From: an uncultured Oscillospiraceae bacterium
GTDB lineage: Bacteria; Bacillota; Clostridia; Oscillospirales; Acutalibacteraceae
Assembly: GCA_900548545.1 (NCBI GenBank)
Contig: URKX01000002.1
Span: forward strand, 52,802-116,801
Length of the DNA stretch: 64,000 bases
Direction: 5' to 3'
Shown in pieces: positions 50,224-59,246 of this stretch. Under the pieces are notes generated by a model. It did no database searches, had not been told where the DNA came from, and was given only the letters and a program-made list of their open reading frames with translations. A program made the position numbers and the translations under genes. Within the stretch, counting starts at the first letter, position 1, and each line of letters opens with the position of its first letter.

Positions 50224-52086
50224 TCATGCCCCCTTTCTGGAATGGCGTCCTACCGGCTGGCGCACCCGGGAGCCTCCCCGGGGAGCCCCTTGGGCCCTGC
50301 CCCGGGAAGGGGCAGGAGCCGGCGCCCTTGCCGGCATTTGGGATGGGTTGCTCCGGCTTCTGGGAGCAGGCGGGGGTGTGTTTTCCCGCAAGCTCCGCCG
50401 GCTGGCCCGGCGGGCGGCATAGGTGCGCTCGTCAGAGGCCTTTAAGAAGGCCATCATGCCCCACACAGACAGCAAGCTGGAACCGCCGGAACTGATAAAG
50501 GGCAGGGTCACGCCGGTGAGCGGCAGCACGTCCGTGGCGCCGTAGACGTTTAAGGCTGTCTGGAACAGCAGCATTCCCGCGGCGGCGCAGGCTGCGATGG
50601 AGAAGAAGGTGGAACGGCTGCGGGTCACATCGCTGCGGGCATAGAAGATGAACAGCACAAAGGCAAAGAGCACCACCAGCCCCAGCAGCAGCCCCTGCTC
50701 CTCGCAGAGCAGGCCGAAAACCAAGTCGCTGTCGGCGGCAAACACGCCCGCCAGGTAGCTGTTGCCCAGCCCCACGCCAAACAGCCCGCCGCTGGCAATA
50801 TAGGTGAGCACCCTGGTCTGCTGATAGCCCAGGTCGTCGTTGATGTGCTCCCACACATGGCCCCAGCCGGCAAAACGGTCCAGGATGTAGGGCTTTGCGC
50901 TGAGCACCAGCAGCCCCGCCAATACAGCCCCCGCCACCACCAGGGCAATGGTACGGATGCTGCCGGAACGCATGAAGGCGATAATCAGGAAGGTAGCGAA
51001 CAGGATCAGCGCCATGCCGAAGTCAGGCATCAAAGCAAGCAACCCCACACAGGCGCCGGTGAAGATCAGGAATTCACCAATGTTCTTTTTGGTCTGCAAC
51101 CGGTCCAACGTGGAGGTACCCACAAAGATGAAGGCGATCTTCACAAACTCCGAAGGCTGCACGCTCAGCGGCCCCAGGCGGATCCAGTTTTTCGAGCCGT
51201 AAGCGCCGGTGCCGATAAGCAGCGTCAGCACCAAAAGGCCCAATGCGCCCGCGCCGATCCACAACCGGCATTTGGCCACCCGGTCCATGTCGTTCATGAA
51301 CCAGATCATGAAGCAGAACAGGAAAATGCCCATGAGCATGGCGGCCAGCTGAGTGACGATGCCCTCAATGTCAAAGGCGGCCAGCAGCTGGACGCCAATA
51401 CCCGAAAGCAGGTAAGCCACCGTTTCCACTTCAAAGCTGACCCGGTGCATCACGCCGATGGAGAAGAGATACAGCCCCCACCCCATGATGAGCACCGCCC
51501 CAAAGGGGACCAGCTGTTCCGGGTGGAACTCCCCGCCCAGGAACGCCCCTTGCAGGGCCACCAGCAACAAGGTAAAGGTGGCGGTGAGCATCAGTTTGAT
51601 GGGGGACGCCGCCTCCCGGGAAAACCCGGTAAAGGCCCGGCGGCGCTCCAAGGGGCGCTCGTCGGTATTCCGCAGGACCAACGTGGTGGAACCCATGGTC
51701 ACCTTGTCCCCAATGTTCAACAGTTTCCGCCCATCGATCTTCCGGCCGTTGACATACACCCCCGACTTGGAACCGGTGTCACAGATGAACCAGCCCTCGT
51801 CCCGGCGCAACAGCACCGCATGGTCCCGGGAGGCGGTGGCGTCCGGCAGGTAGATATCGCAGCTTTTGCTGCGGCCAATGGAGTTTTCCCAGTACAGCAC
51901 TGGGAACCGGGCGCCCGAGGCCTCATCCACCAGCATGATCACCGGGTCCCGGCGGCGCTGGCCCTTTTTAAAAGAGGTGTAGCACCGCCACACCACGTAC
52001 AGCGCCAGCAGCGGCACCAAGATCCGCACAATCAGCAGCACGGTGGGCAACACGCCCGATTGCAGAAATTCCACGATGAATTCCAA
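50224..52086 (-). CDS. FHA domain fused to FtsW/RodA/SpoVE (SEDS) glycosyltransferase
   Basis: A 620-residue protein. An N-terminal helix (13-33) is followed by a cytoplasmic FHA domain at about 69-140 (GRSKSCDI, SRDHA, SKSGVYVNG), then a SEDS domain of about ten helices with family motifs GPLSVQPSEFVKIA and LPFISSGGSSLL, and an Arg/Pro-rich basic tail of about 50 residues. The FHA part should bind a phospho-threonine partner, linking lipid II polymerisation to Ser/Thr kinase signalling. It starts with TTG after AGGGGGA. The PBP gene follows immediately. Confidence 0.92.
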   Translation of the reverse strand: MEFIVEFLQSGVLPTVLLIVRILVPLLALYVVWRCYTSFKKGQRRRDPVIMLVDEASGARFPVLYWENSIGRSKSCDIYLPDATASRDHAVLLRRDEGWFICDTGSKSGVYVNGRKIDGRKLLNIGDKVTMGSTTLVLRNTDERPLERRRAFTGFSREAASPIKLMLTATFTLLLVALQGAFLGGEFHPEQLVPFGAVLIMGWGLYLFSIGVMHRVSFEVETVAYLLSGIGVQLLAAFDIEGIVTQLAAMLMGIFLFCFMIWFMNDMDRVAKCRLWIGAGALGLLVLTLLIGTGAYGSKNWIRLGPLSVQPSEFVKIAFIFVGTSTLDRLQTKKNIGEFLIFTGACVGLLALMPDFGMALILFATFLIIAFMRSGSIRTIALVVAGAVLAGLLVLSAKPYILDRFAGWGHVWEHINDDLGYQQTRVLTYIASGGLFGVGLGNSYLAGVFAADSDLVFGLLCEEQGLLLGLVVLFAFVLFIFYARSDVTRSRSTFFSIAACAAAGMLLFQTALNVYGATDVLPLTGVTLPFISSGGSSLLSVWGMMAFLKASDERTYAARRASRRSLRENTPPPAPRSRSNPSQMPARAPAPAPSRGRAQGAPRGGSRVRQPVGRHSRKGA

Positions 52087-52125
52087 GGCTTTTCCCCCTT
52101 TCCCACAAGGTCATTCCCAAAGAGT

Positions 52126-52809
52126 TCAGTCCCACCCTTGCAGCGGGACAGTTTCCCCCGTGTTTTTGTGGATCATGCCGCTGGGCAGGAACCCACGCAT
52201 CATGGAAAGCGGGTACACATGGGAGCCTCTCCCCACCACGGTGCCGGGGTTCAGCACACTGTTGCAGCCCACTTCCACCTGGTCGCCCAGCATGGCGCCA
52301 AACTTCTTCAAGCCCGTTTCCAGGCTGCGGAAGCCGATCTTCACCGCCACAGGGGACTTGTCCTGCTTCACGTTGGAAGTGACGGCCCCAGCTCCCATGT
52401 GGGACTTATAGCCCAAAATGGAATCCCCCACATAGTTGTAATGGGGCACTTGGACATTGTCAAAGAGGATGACATTTTTCAGCTCGGTGGAGTTCCCCAC
52501 CACGCAGTGGGCCCCCACCAGGGCATTGCCCCGGATAAAGGCACCGGGACGCACTTCGGTTTCCGGGCCAATGATGCAGGGCCCGGAAATAAAATTGTTG
52601 GGATAGACCTTGGCAGTCTTGTGGATCCACACATCTTCCTGGGGATGGCCGTACTCCTCCAGGGAGAGGGTGGCCCCCAGCTCCCGGATAAACCCACCGA
52701 TCTTGGGCAGGGCTTCCCAGGGGTAAGTGGTACCGGCCAACAAAGGCGCGGCAGCGGTGTGGGACAAATCGTACAGTTCTTTTGTGGCAAGCTTTTCTTC
52801 TTCCATCAT
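52126..52809 (-). CDS. Left-handed beta-helix acyltransferase/nucleotidyltransferase-like protein
   Basis: A 227-residue LbetaH (hexapeptide repeat) protein like the C-terminal half of GlmU: hexad-type repeats from about residue 65 (VYPNNFISGPCIIGPETEVRPGAFIRG...). The conserved NYVGDSILG and GAGAVTSNVK segments resemble the GlmU acetyl-CoA site. No nucleotidyltransferase domain is present, so it may acetylate a sugar or be regulatory. The ATG at 52809 follows AAGGAG. It is in the secA/cell-wall cluster. Confidence 0.85.
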   Translation of the reverse strand: MMEEEKLATKELYDLSHTAAAPLLAGTTYPWEALPKIGGFIRELGATLSLEEYGHPQEDVWIHKTAKVYPNNFISGPCIIGPETEVRPGAFIRGNALVGAHCVVGNSTELKNVILFDNVQVPHYNYVGDSILGYKSHMGAGAVTSNVKQDKSPVAVKIGFRSLETGLKKFGAMLGDQVEVGCNSVLNPGTVVGRGSHVYPLSMMRGFLPSGMIHKNTGETVPLQGWD

Positions 52810-52889
52810 AGCGGGTGTTTCTCCTTTTCCTGGATTGTTCTTTTGGGCCGGCAGGGGGGCTCCCACCGCCGGAGGATACCTTTTGAAAA

Positions 52890-52909
52890 GAGGGCGGCTC
52901 CCACCGCCC
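52890..52909 (-). terminator. Weak terminator/attenuator between lipoprotein and beta-helix gene
   Basis: The leftward transcript forms GGGCGG-TGGGAG-CCGCCC followed by TCTTTTC. The 131-base gap also has a 13-base direct repeat (GGCTCCCACCGCC at 52858-52870 and 52896-52908). Probably partial termination. Confidence 0.45.
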
Positions 52910-52940
52910 CCTTACCAGGGCGCCTGGCGCCAGGCAGCCC

Positions 52941-53765
52941 TCAGTTGGATTTCTGGAATTGCAGCACGGTCCGGTCGATGGTATCCAGCTGGTTGGTGTC
53001 CAGCTGCAACTCCCCCTCGTCCGTCTGGCGGATCTCCAAGGTCACCGTCACCGTTTTTCCGCTAAAGCGCAGGTTAGAAACCTGTTTCTGACACAGGGCC
53101 ACTACCTTGTCCACAAAAATGGCATTGGCATCCACCACATTCCCATCGGAACTGGTGCTGCTCTCACTGTCGTCAATGCCGTAGTCATAACCGTCCTTGG
53201 AGCTGTCACTGTCCTCATCGCCGTAGTCGCTGTCTTCGTCACCGTAACCGTAGCCACCGGCGTCTTCATCCCGGGAATTGGAATACTGGGTGTGGGCCTG
53301 GGTGGCCTCCTCTTCCGCCTCTTCCCGCAGCTTCTCGATCTCCTCTTCCAGATCGCTGAAGTTCACAATGGGGTCCACTTCCACCTCCAGGGTGTAACCG
53401 CTTTCCACCTTTTCCTCGTCCTTCACAATGTAATCCGCCTTAGCTATCGCCTGGCGCATCACCGCTTCCAGCTGGGAAAGCTGTTCATCGTTGGGAAGCA
53501 CCCCATAGGTGTTGCAGAAATTGATGGCAGCGTTCTGCACGGTGGTAGTGTTGTTCTTCTGGGCTTCCTCCTCCGACACGGCGGTCACATTGACATAGGC
53601 TGTGTTGTTCCCCTTATAGGAACTGTCCAGCAGCGCCCGGAAATAACCGGACACGTCGTAGTCGGCAAAGCCGCTTGTGGGCAAGGGCAGCGTACATCCG
53701 GCCAAGGCCAGCGCCATCGCCGCTGAGGCCACCCCCAAAGCAGCCCGTTTCCATCCATTTTTCAC
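52941..53765 (-). CDS. Lipoprotein with acidic Gly/Tyr/Ser-rich insert, unknown function
   Basis: A 274-residue lipoprotein: signal peptide, lipobox LAGC, an alpha-helical region with a strongly charged segment (DLEEEIEKLREEAEEEATQ), a 45-residue low-complexity insert rich in Asp, Gly, Tyr and Ser (about 163-205), and a C-terminal beta-rich part. No family named with confidence. GTG at 53765 is chosen because AAGGAGGG lies eight bases upstream. It begins 20 bases after secA. Confidence 0.8.
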   Translation of the reverse strand: MKNGWKRAALGVASAAMALALAGCTLPLPTSGFADYDVSGYFRALLDSSYKGNNTAYVNVTAVSEEEAQKNNTTTVQNAAINFCNTYGVLPNDEQLSQLEAVMRQAIAKADYIVKDEEKVESGYTLEVEVDPIVNFSDLEEEIEKLREEAEEEATQAHTQYSNSRDEDAGGYGYGDEDSDYGDEDSDSSKDGYDYGIDDSESSTSSDGNVVDANAIFVDKVVALCQKQVSNLRFSGKTVTVTLEIRQTDEGELQLDTNQLDTIDRTVLQFQKSN

Positions 53766-53785
53766 GCAAAGCCCTCCTTGGCGGC

Positions 53786-56554
53786 TCATTCGTTGCGGCC
53801 GCAGCATTTCTTATATTTCAGGCCGCTGCCGCAGGGGCAGGGGTCGTTCCGGCCGGGCTTTTTCTGCTTGTGCACCGGCTGCTTCTGCACGGTCTTATCC
53901 CCGGCAGAGGCCGTTGCCGCAGAGGAGGTACCGGTTTCCTTGGCCACCTGTTCCCGCTGGGGGGCTTCTTCTTTCCTGCGCAGCCGCACGGTGAGCATCA
54001 TTTTGGCGGTGTTCTCCCGGATGGCCGCGATCATGCTGTCGAACATATCAAAGCCTTCCAAGCGGTACTCCACCACCGGGTCCTGATGGGCATAGGCACG
54101 CAGGCGGATGCCGTCTTGCAGCTGTTCCATGGCGTCGATGTGGTCCATCCACTCCTGGTCCACGTTGCGCAGCAGCACAACCCGCTCCACTTCCCGCATG
54201 ATGGGGGAGGTAAACTCCTGCTCCTTCTTCTGGTAGAGCTCATCGGCCTTGTTCTTCAATTCGGTGACCACGTGCTCTGCCTCCAAGTCTTCCAGCTCGC
54301 CCCTGGTGAAATGGAGGTCCTCCGGCCCAATGAGCCAGCCCAGGTAATGGTCCCGCAGGCCCATGAGATCCCAGTCGTCGTGGGGCACGTTTTCCGGCAG
54401 GTACTGCTTCACCGTGGCCTCGATAGCCTCGTGGATCATCTTCAGGATGGACTCCTTCATATTCTCCCCGTTGAGTACCTGGTCACGCTGGCTGTAGATG
54501 ATCTGCCGCTGGCTGTTCATCACTTCGTCGTACTGGAGCACGTTCTTCCGGATGGCAAAGTTGCGGCTCTCCACCTTGCGCTGGGCGCTCTCAATGGAAC
54601 TGGACACCATCCCTGCCTCAATGGGCACATCGTCCTCGATCTTCATCTTATCCATCATGGCCTGGAGCCGCTCGCCGCCAAAGAGGCGCATCAGGTCGTC
54701 CTCCAGGGAGATGTAGAACCGGCTCTTGCCGGGGTCGCCCTGACGGCCGGCACGGCCCCGCAGCTGGTTGTCGATCCGGCGGGACTCGTGGCGCTCGGTG
54801 CCGATGATATACAGCCCGCCCAGCCGGCGGACTTCCTCGGCCTCGGGGGCAATTTCTTCCTTGTACTTTTTATTCAGTTCGGAGAAGGTCTTTCGGGCCT
54901 GGAGGATCTCCTCGTTATCGGTGTGGCTGAAGGCAGAGGCCTCCGCCAGCATTTCCTCTTCATAGCCCATCTTCCGCATTTCGGCCTTGGCCATAAACTC
55001 GGCATTGCCGCCCAGCAGGATATCGGTACCACGGCCGGCCATGTTGGTGGCGATGGTCACGGCGCCCTTGCGGCCTGCCTGGGCCACGATCTGGGCTTCC
55101 TTTTCATGGAACTTGGCGTTCAGCACCTGGTGCTTCACGCCCCGGGCTTTCAGCAGCTTGGAGAGCAGCTCGCTCTTCTCAATAGTGATGGTGCCCACCA
55201 GCACCGGCTGGCCCTTTTCATGGTGCTCCACAATGTCGTCAATAACGGCGTGGAACTTGGCCTGCTCGGTCTTGTACACCACATCGGGGCAGTCCTCCCG
55301 GATCATGGGCTTGTTGGTGGGGATCTCCACCACGTCCAGCTTGTAGATCTCGGAAAACTCCTCCTGCTCGGTCATGGCGGTACCGGTCATACCGGAGAGC
55401 TTGTTGTACAGGCGGAAGTAGTTCTGGAAGGTGATGGTGGCCAGGGTCTTGCTCTCCCGTGCCACTTCCACGCCTTCTTTGGCCTCGATGGCCTGGTGCA
55501 AGCCCTCGTTGTAGCGGCGGCCGTACATCAAGCGGCCCGTGAACTCGTCCACAATGATCACCTGGCCGTCCTTCACCACGTAATCCTGGTCACGGTGCAT
55601 GATGCCCCAAGCCTTGATGGCCTGGTTCACATGGTGCTGGATGCGGATGTTGTCCGGGTCGGTGAGGTTCTCAATGCCGAAGAACTCCTCGGCCTTCTTC
55701 ACGCCCCGGCGGGTCAGGGAGCAGGTCTTCAGCTTCTCGTTGACGATGTAGTCGTAATCCTTATAAAGCTCGTCGTTGTCCTCTTTTTCGTCGGTTTCCT
55801 TGACGCGGATAGGGGTCAGGGTGCGGGCAAAGGCGTTGGCACGGCCGTACAGGTCGTCGGCCTTGGCGCCCTGGCCGGAGATGATCAGAGGGGTTCTGGC
55901 CTCGTCGATGAGGATGGAGTCCACTTCGTCCACGATGGCGTAGTTGTGGCCCCGCTGGACCTTGTTCTCCTTGTAGGTCACCATGTTGTCCCGCAGGTAG
56001 TCAAAGCCCATCTCATTGTTGGTGCCATAGGTGATGTCGCAGGCATAGGCAGCCTTCTTCTCCTTGGAGGTCATCCCTGTCATGGCAAGGCCCACAGTCA
56101 AGCCCATAAAGTTAAACACACGGGCCATCATCTCCCCCTGGTACTTGGCCAGGTATTCGTTGACAGTGACCACGTGGACGCCCTTGCCGGTAAGGGCGTT
56201 CAAATAGGCGGGCAGGGCCAAGGTAAAGGTTTTGCCTTCGCCGGTCTTCATCTCGCTGATGCGGCCCTGGTGCAGGATGATGCCGCCTTGGATCTGCACG
56301 GGGAACAGCCGGATGGAGAGCACCCGGTCCATGGCCTCCCGGCAGGCGGCAAAAGCATCGGTGAGGACGTCGTCCAGAGAAGCCCCCCCTGCAAGCCGCT
56401 CCTTCAAGACGCCGGTTTGCGCTTTCAGTTCCTCGTCGCTCATTTTTCTGTATGTGTCTTCCAGCCCCAGCACCTGGTCCACCAGGGGCTGGACACGCTT
56501 GAGTTCCCGTTTGCTGTAGTTGCCAAACAGCTTTGTCAAAATGTTGTTTGCCAT
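53786..56554 (-). CDS. secA: Preprotein translocase ATPase SecA
   Basis: A 922-residue SecA of normal length. Walker A MKTGEGKT is at 102-109, the DEAD-type box at DEVDSILIDEARTPL, and the C-terminus has the zinc-binding SEC-C motif DPCPCGSGLKYKKCC after a variable linker. It drives protein export through SecYEG. The ATG at 56554 begins MANNILTKLFG; the reading frame extends 24 codons further up without a better ribosome site. It heads a leftward cluster with cell-wall genes and has a strong promoter. Confidence 0.96.
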   Translation of the reverse strand: MANNILTKLFGNYSKRELKRVQPLVDQVLGLEDTYRKMSDEELKAQTGVLKERLAGGASLDDVLTDAFAACREAMDRVLSIRLFPVQIQGGIILHQGRISEMKTGEGKTFTLALPAYLNALTGKGVHVVTVNEYLAKYQGEMMARVFNFMGLTVGLAMTGMTSKEKKAAYACDITYGTNNEMGFDYLRDNMVTYKENKVQRGHNYAIVDEVDSILIDEARTPLIISGQGAKADDLYGRANAFARTLTPIRVKETDEKEDNDELYKDYDYIVNEKLKTCSLTRRGVKKAEEFFGIENLTDPDNIRIQHHVNQAIKAWGIMHRDQDYVVKDGQVIIVDEFTGRLMYGRRYNEGLHQAIEAKEGVEVARESKTLATITFQNYFRLYNKLSGMTGTAMTEQEEFSEIYKLDVVEIPTNKPMIREDCPDVVYKTEQAKFHAVIDDIVEHHEKGQPVLVGTITIEKSELLSKLLKARGVKHQVLNAKFHEKEAQIVAQAGRKGAVTIATNMAGRGTDILLGGNAEFMAKAEMRKMGYEEEMLAEASAFSHTDNEEILQARKTFSELNKKYKEEIAPEAEEVRRLGGLYIIGTERHESRRIDNQLRGRAGRQGDPGKSRFYISLEDDLMRLFGGERLQAMMDKMKIEDDVPIEAGMVSSSIESAQRKVESRNFAIRKNVLQYDEVMNSQRQIIYSQRDQVLNGENMKESILKMIHEAIEATVKQYLPENVPHDDWDLMGLRDHYLGWLIGPEDLHFTRGELEDLEAEHVVTELKNKADELYQKKEQEFTSPIMREVERVVLLRNVDQEWMDHIDAMEQLQDGIRLRAYAHQDPVVEYRLEGFDMFDSMIAAIRENTAKMMLTVRLRRKEEAPQREQVAKETGTSSAATASAGDKTVQKQPVHKQKKPGRNDPCPCGSGLKYKKCCGRNE

Positions 56555-56637
56555 AAAAGCATCATGCCTTTCTTCCGGGGGTGATCCCCCTTCGATCCAC
56601 AGTTGCCGCCGTTTGCGGCGGAGCATATTCGCTTGTT

Positions 56638-56667
56638 ATTATACCACGTCCCCCCTTCCCATTGCAA
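56638..56667 (-). promoter_or_regulatory. Promoter of secA
   Basis: Minus-strand TTGCAA (56667-56662), 18-base spacer, TATAAT (56643-56638). The leader of about 75 bases can form CCGCCG-CAAA-CGGCGG and GGGGG-ATCA-CCCCC hairpins before the ATG. Confidence 0.75.
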
Positions 56668-56738
56668 GGAAAGCCACAGTTTGTTTACAAAAATTCAAGA
56701 GGGGGCAGCAGTTGGGCCTTTCCTTTTTCCAAGAATTT

Positions 56739-56747
56739 TGTTATAAT
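56739..56747 (+). promoter_or_regulatory. Extended -10 promoter for MATE gene
   Basis: TGT-TATAAT (56739-56747), 36 bases before the ATG, with no clear -35. Confidence 0.5.
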
Positions 56748-56782
56748 AAGGTGCATTTTTTAAATAAGGATAGGATGATAGT

Positions 56783-58162
56783 ATGCAAGCAGAGCAAACA
56801 CGACAAAACAAAATGGGCACCGCCCCCATGCTGCCCTTGATCTTCTCCATGTCGCTGCCAGCCATGTTTTCCATGCTGGTGCAGGCACTTTACAACATTG
56901 TTGACAGCTATTTTGTGGCTCAGGTCAGTGAAAAAGGCCTGGCCGCCGTCAGCCTGGCCTTCCCCCTGCAAAACCTTCTCATCGCCTTTGCCGTGGGCAC
57001 CTCGGTGGGCGTCACCAGCCTGATCTCCCGGCGTTTGGGCCAGGGCCGGCAGGAAGAGGCAAACTCCGCCGCAGCCCACGGCATTTTGCTGGCCATTTGC
57101 ACCTGGGCGCTGTTTGCCATCTATGGCGGGTTCTTTTCCACCCCCTTCTTTGAACTCTTTGAAACAGACCCGGAGATCATCCGGATGGGCAGCTCCTATA
57201 TTTCTATCTGCTGCGTGTTTTCTTTTGGCGTGTTTGTGGAGGTCACCCTGGAAAAGACCCTGCAAGCAACCGGCAACATGATCTGGCCCATGATCTTCCA
57301 GCTGATCGGCGCCCTCACCAACATTATTTTGGACCCCATCATGATCTTTGGCCTGTTGGGCTTCCCGGCCATGGGCGTGGCGGGCGCCGCCATCGCCACT
57401 GTGTCCGGCCAGATCCTGGCCATGGTGGTAGCCTCCCTGGTGATCACTTTCCGGGATCACGATATCCACATCAGCTTCCGTGGCTTCCGCCCCGACTTCA
57501 AGATCATCAAGGATATTTACATAGTCGGTATGCCTTCCATTGTGATGCAATCTATCGGCACAGTGATGACCATGGCCCTCAATGGGATCTTGTCCTCCTT
57601 CTCCACCGCCGCTTACACGGTATTCGGCCTGTACTTCAAGCTGCAGTCCTTCGTGTTCATGCCGGTATTCGGCCTCAACCAGGGCCTGCTGCCTATTTTG
57701 GGTTTTAACTACGGCGCCCGCAACAAGCACCGTATGATGTCCGCCTTCCGCTCCGGGTGCGTCATTGCCCTGGTGATCATGACCGCCGGCATGGTGGTAT
57801 TCCTGGCCTTCCCCCAGTGGCTGCTGGGCATTTTCAATGCCTCCGAAGAGCTGCTGGAAATCGGCGTCCCTGCCCTGCGGATCATCTGCACCTGTTTCCT
57901 CTTCGCCGCTTTGGGCATTGTGGCGTCCACGCTGTTCCAAGCTGTGGGCCGGGGCATTTACAGCTTGATCGTTTCCCTGATGCGCCAGCTGGTGGTACTT
58001 GTCCCCGCCGCCTGGATCCTGGCCCAAGTGACCCACCAGGTGTTCTATGTGTGGTGGGCCTTCCCCATTGCCGAGTGCTTCTCCCTGGTTGTGAGCCTGG
58101 CGCTGCTCCTCCGGCTGTACCGGAAAGAGATCCGCAACCTGGAAACCGTTGAAGAACGGTAA
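56783..58162 (+). CDS. MATE family efflux transporter (MepA-like)
   Basis: A 459-residue twelve-helix MATE protein. The N-terminal IFSMSLPAMFSMLVQALYNIVDSYFVAQ and the central FGLYFKLQSFVFMPVFGLNQG are typical of the MepA/NorM-like clostridial group. It exports cationic drugs or metabolites using an ion gradient. The ATG is preceded by AGGATAGGATGAT. It is monocistronic and unrelated in subgroup to the MATE protein at 22886. Confidence 0.92.
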   Translation: MQAEQTRQNKMGTAPMLPLIFSMSLPAMFSMLVQALYNIVDSYFVAQVSEKGLAAVSLAFPLQNLLIAFAVGTSVGVTSLISRRLGQGRQEEANSAAAHGILLAICTWALFAIYGGFFSTPFFELFETDPEIIRMGSSYISICCVFSFGVFVEVTLEKTLQATGNMIWPMIFQLIGALTNIILDPIMIFGLLGFPAMGVAGAAIATVSGQILAMVVASLVITFRDHDIHISFRGFRPDFKIIKDIYIVGMPSIVMQSIGTVMTMALNGILSSFSTAAYTVFGLYFKLQSFVFMPVFGLNQGLLPILGFNYGARNKHRMMSAFRSGCVIALVIMTAGMVVFLAFPQWLLGIFNASEELLEIGVPALRIICTCFLFAALGIVASTLFQAVGRGIYSLIVSLMRQLVVLVPAAWILAQVTHQVFYVWWAFPIAECFSLVVSLALLLRLYRKEIRNLETVEER

Positions 58163-58176
58163 AAATCCGCAAAAAC

Positions 58177-58206
58177 AAAAAGGATGCCTTAGGGCATCCT
58201 TTTTTA
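58177..58206. terminator. Bidirectional terminator
   Basis: Perfect 12-bp stem AAAAAGGATGCC/GGCATCCTTTTT with loop TTAG and flanking A and T runs; serves the MATE gene and the convergent PepSY gene. Confidence 0.92.
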
Positions 58207-58273
58207 TAGGCTTCTCCATACTTGTCCCTGCTGGGCATTCCACATTGACAGGGGAAATTTCAAAACTGGCCGG

Positions 58274-59113
58274 TCAATCTTTGTGATCCTCGCCCCATTT
58301 GAGAAACTCCCCATTGCTGGAAATCTCAAACTCATACTCCGTGTGGTTATAATAGGCCTCGCCCTCATAGACGGTACGGCCATCGTCCTGTTCTTGGTAG
58401 ATGCGCACGTCGCTGGCGGACGCCCCGGGGATCCGCTCCAACACCAGCTGCGTAGCCTGCTCCAACGTGATGCTCTCAGCTGCCCGGCCAGGAGCTTGGC
58501 TCTCCCCGGCAACAGGGGCCCAGCCCTCCACGTCGGAATCGTAGCTGAGGATCTTCCCCGTCTCTTGGGCGATGGTATAATCATACTCCGTGGTACCCAC
58601 GGCAAACTCCACCTCGTATACCGGCTGGCCGTCCTCCCAGTCTACCTTCACCCGGTACAGGGCGGTTTCTTCCTGGGTGACGCCCGCGTGTTCCAGGGCG
58701 ATAGCGGTTGCCTGCTCTTCTGTGATGGAACCGCTTCCCGAAACACTAGGGCTGGCCTGAGAAGCGTTGTCCCCAGTTCCGCTCTGACTGGTGGAAGAAT
58801 CCTGGGACGGCTGGAAGGCGCTCCCGGAGCCTAACTTGTCAAACTGGTAGGCAACAATCTCCCCGTTGTTTTTGGCCACATCGTACTGGTACTGGGAATC
58901 CTGGGTGGAGAACTGGATCTCATACACCTCCCGGCCCTCTTCCTTTCCCTCTTCCACTGATAGGGATGTAGTGTCCTCCTGGGTCACACCGGCATGGTTC
59001 AATGCGGTTTTCAATGCGGCTTCCTGGCTGATCTGGCTGCCGGAACACCCTGCCAGAAGGGCACACAGCCCCAAAGCCGCAGCGGCCATCCAAAGTTTTC
59101 CATTGTATTTCAT
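58274..59113 (-). CDS. PepSY-domain lipoprotein
   Basis: A 279-residue lipoprotein: signal peptide with lipobox LAGC (Cys23), then three PepSY-type repeats (EAALKTALNHAGV..., EQATAIALEHAGV..., EQATQLVLERIPGA...) split by a Ser/Gln/Gly linker. Each repeat has the DW-type EVYEIQF, VYEVEFAVG or VYEGEAYYN strand. PepSY domains are often linked to protease inhibition or cell-surface functions. The ATG at 59113 has AAGGAGG upstream. Confidence 0.88.
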   Translation of the reverse strand: MKYNGKLWMAAAALGLCALLAGCSGSQISQEAALKTALNHAGVTQEDTTSLSVEEGKEEGREVYEIQFSTQDSQYQYDVAKNNGEIVAYQFDKLGSGSAFQPSQDSSTSQSGTGDNASQASPSVSGSGSITEEQATAIALEHAGVTQEETALYRVKVDWEDGQPVYEVEFAVGTTEYDYTIAQETGKILSYDSDVEGWAPVAGESQAPGRAAESITLEQATQLVLERIPGASASDVRIYQEQDDGRTVYEGEAYYNHTEYEFEISSNGEFLKWGEDHKD

Positions 59114-59187
59114 GGAAGCTTCCTCCTTGTTCTTTTTGACTTCATTGTAGTCCCCCAATGTGACAAAAAAATGAAGGGCCTGCTGGT

Positions 59188-59216
59188 TTCACATTTTTTC
59201 CTGCCGGGCATACACT
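59188..59216 (+). promoter_or_regulatory. Promoter for amidase gene
   Basis: TTCACA (59188-59193), 17-base spacer, TACACT (59211-59216), 31 bases before the start. Confidence 0.5.
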
Positions 59217-59246
59217 AAAACGAGTATCAAAAAGGAGGCGGTTTCG

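Noticed and set aside
53675..56584. A 969-codon open frame antisense to secA
   Set aside because: secA is unmistakable on the other strand; the frame has no recognisable domains.
56741..58243. A 500-codon minus-strand frame antisense to the MATE gene
   Set aside because: The plus-strand MATE protein has twelve helices and family motifs; the antisense product is Gln/His/Gly-rich.
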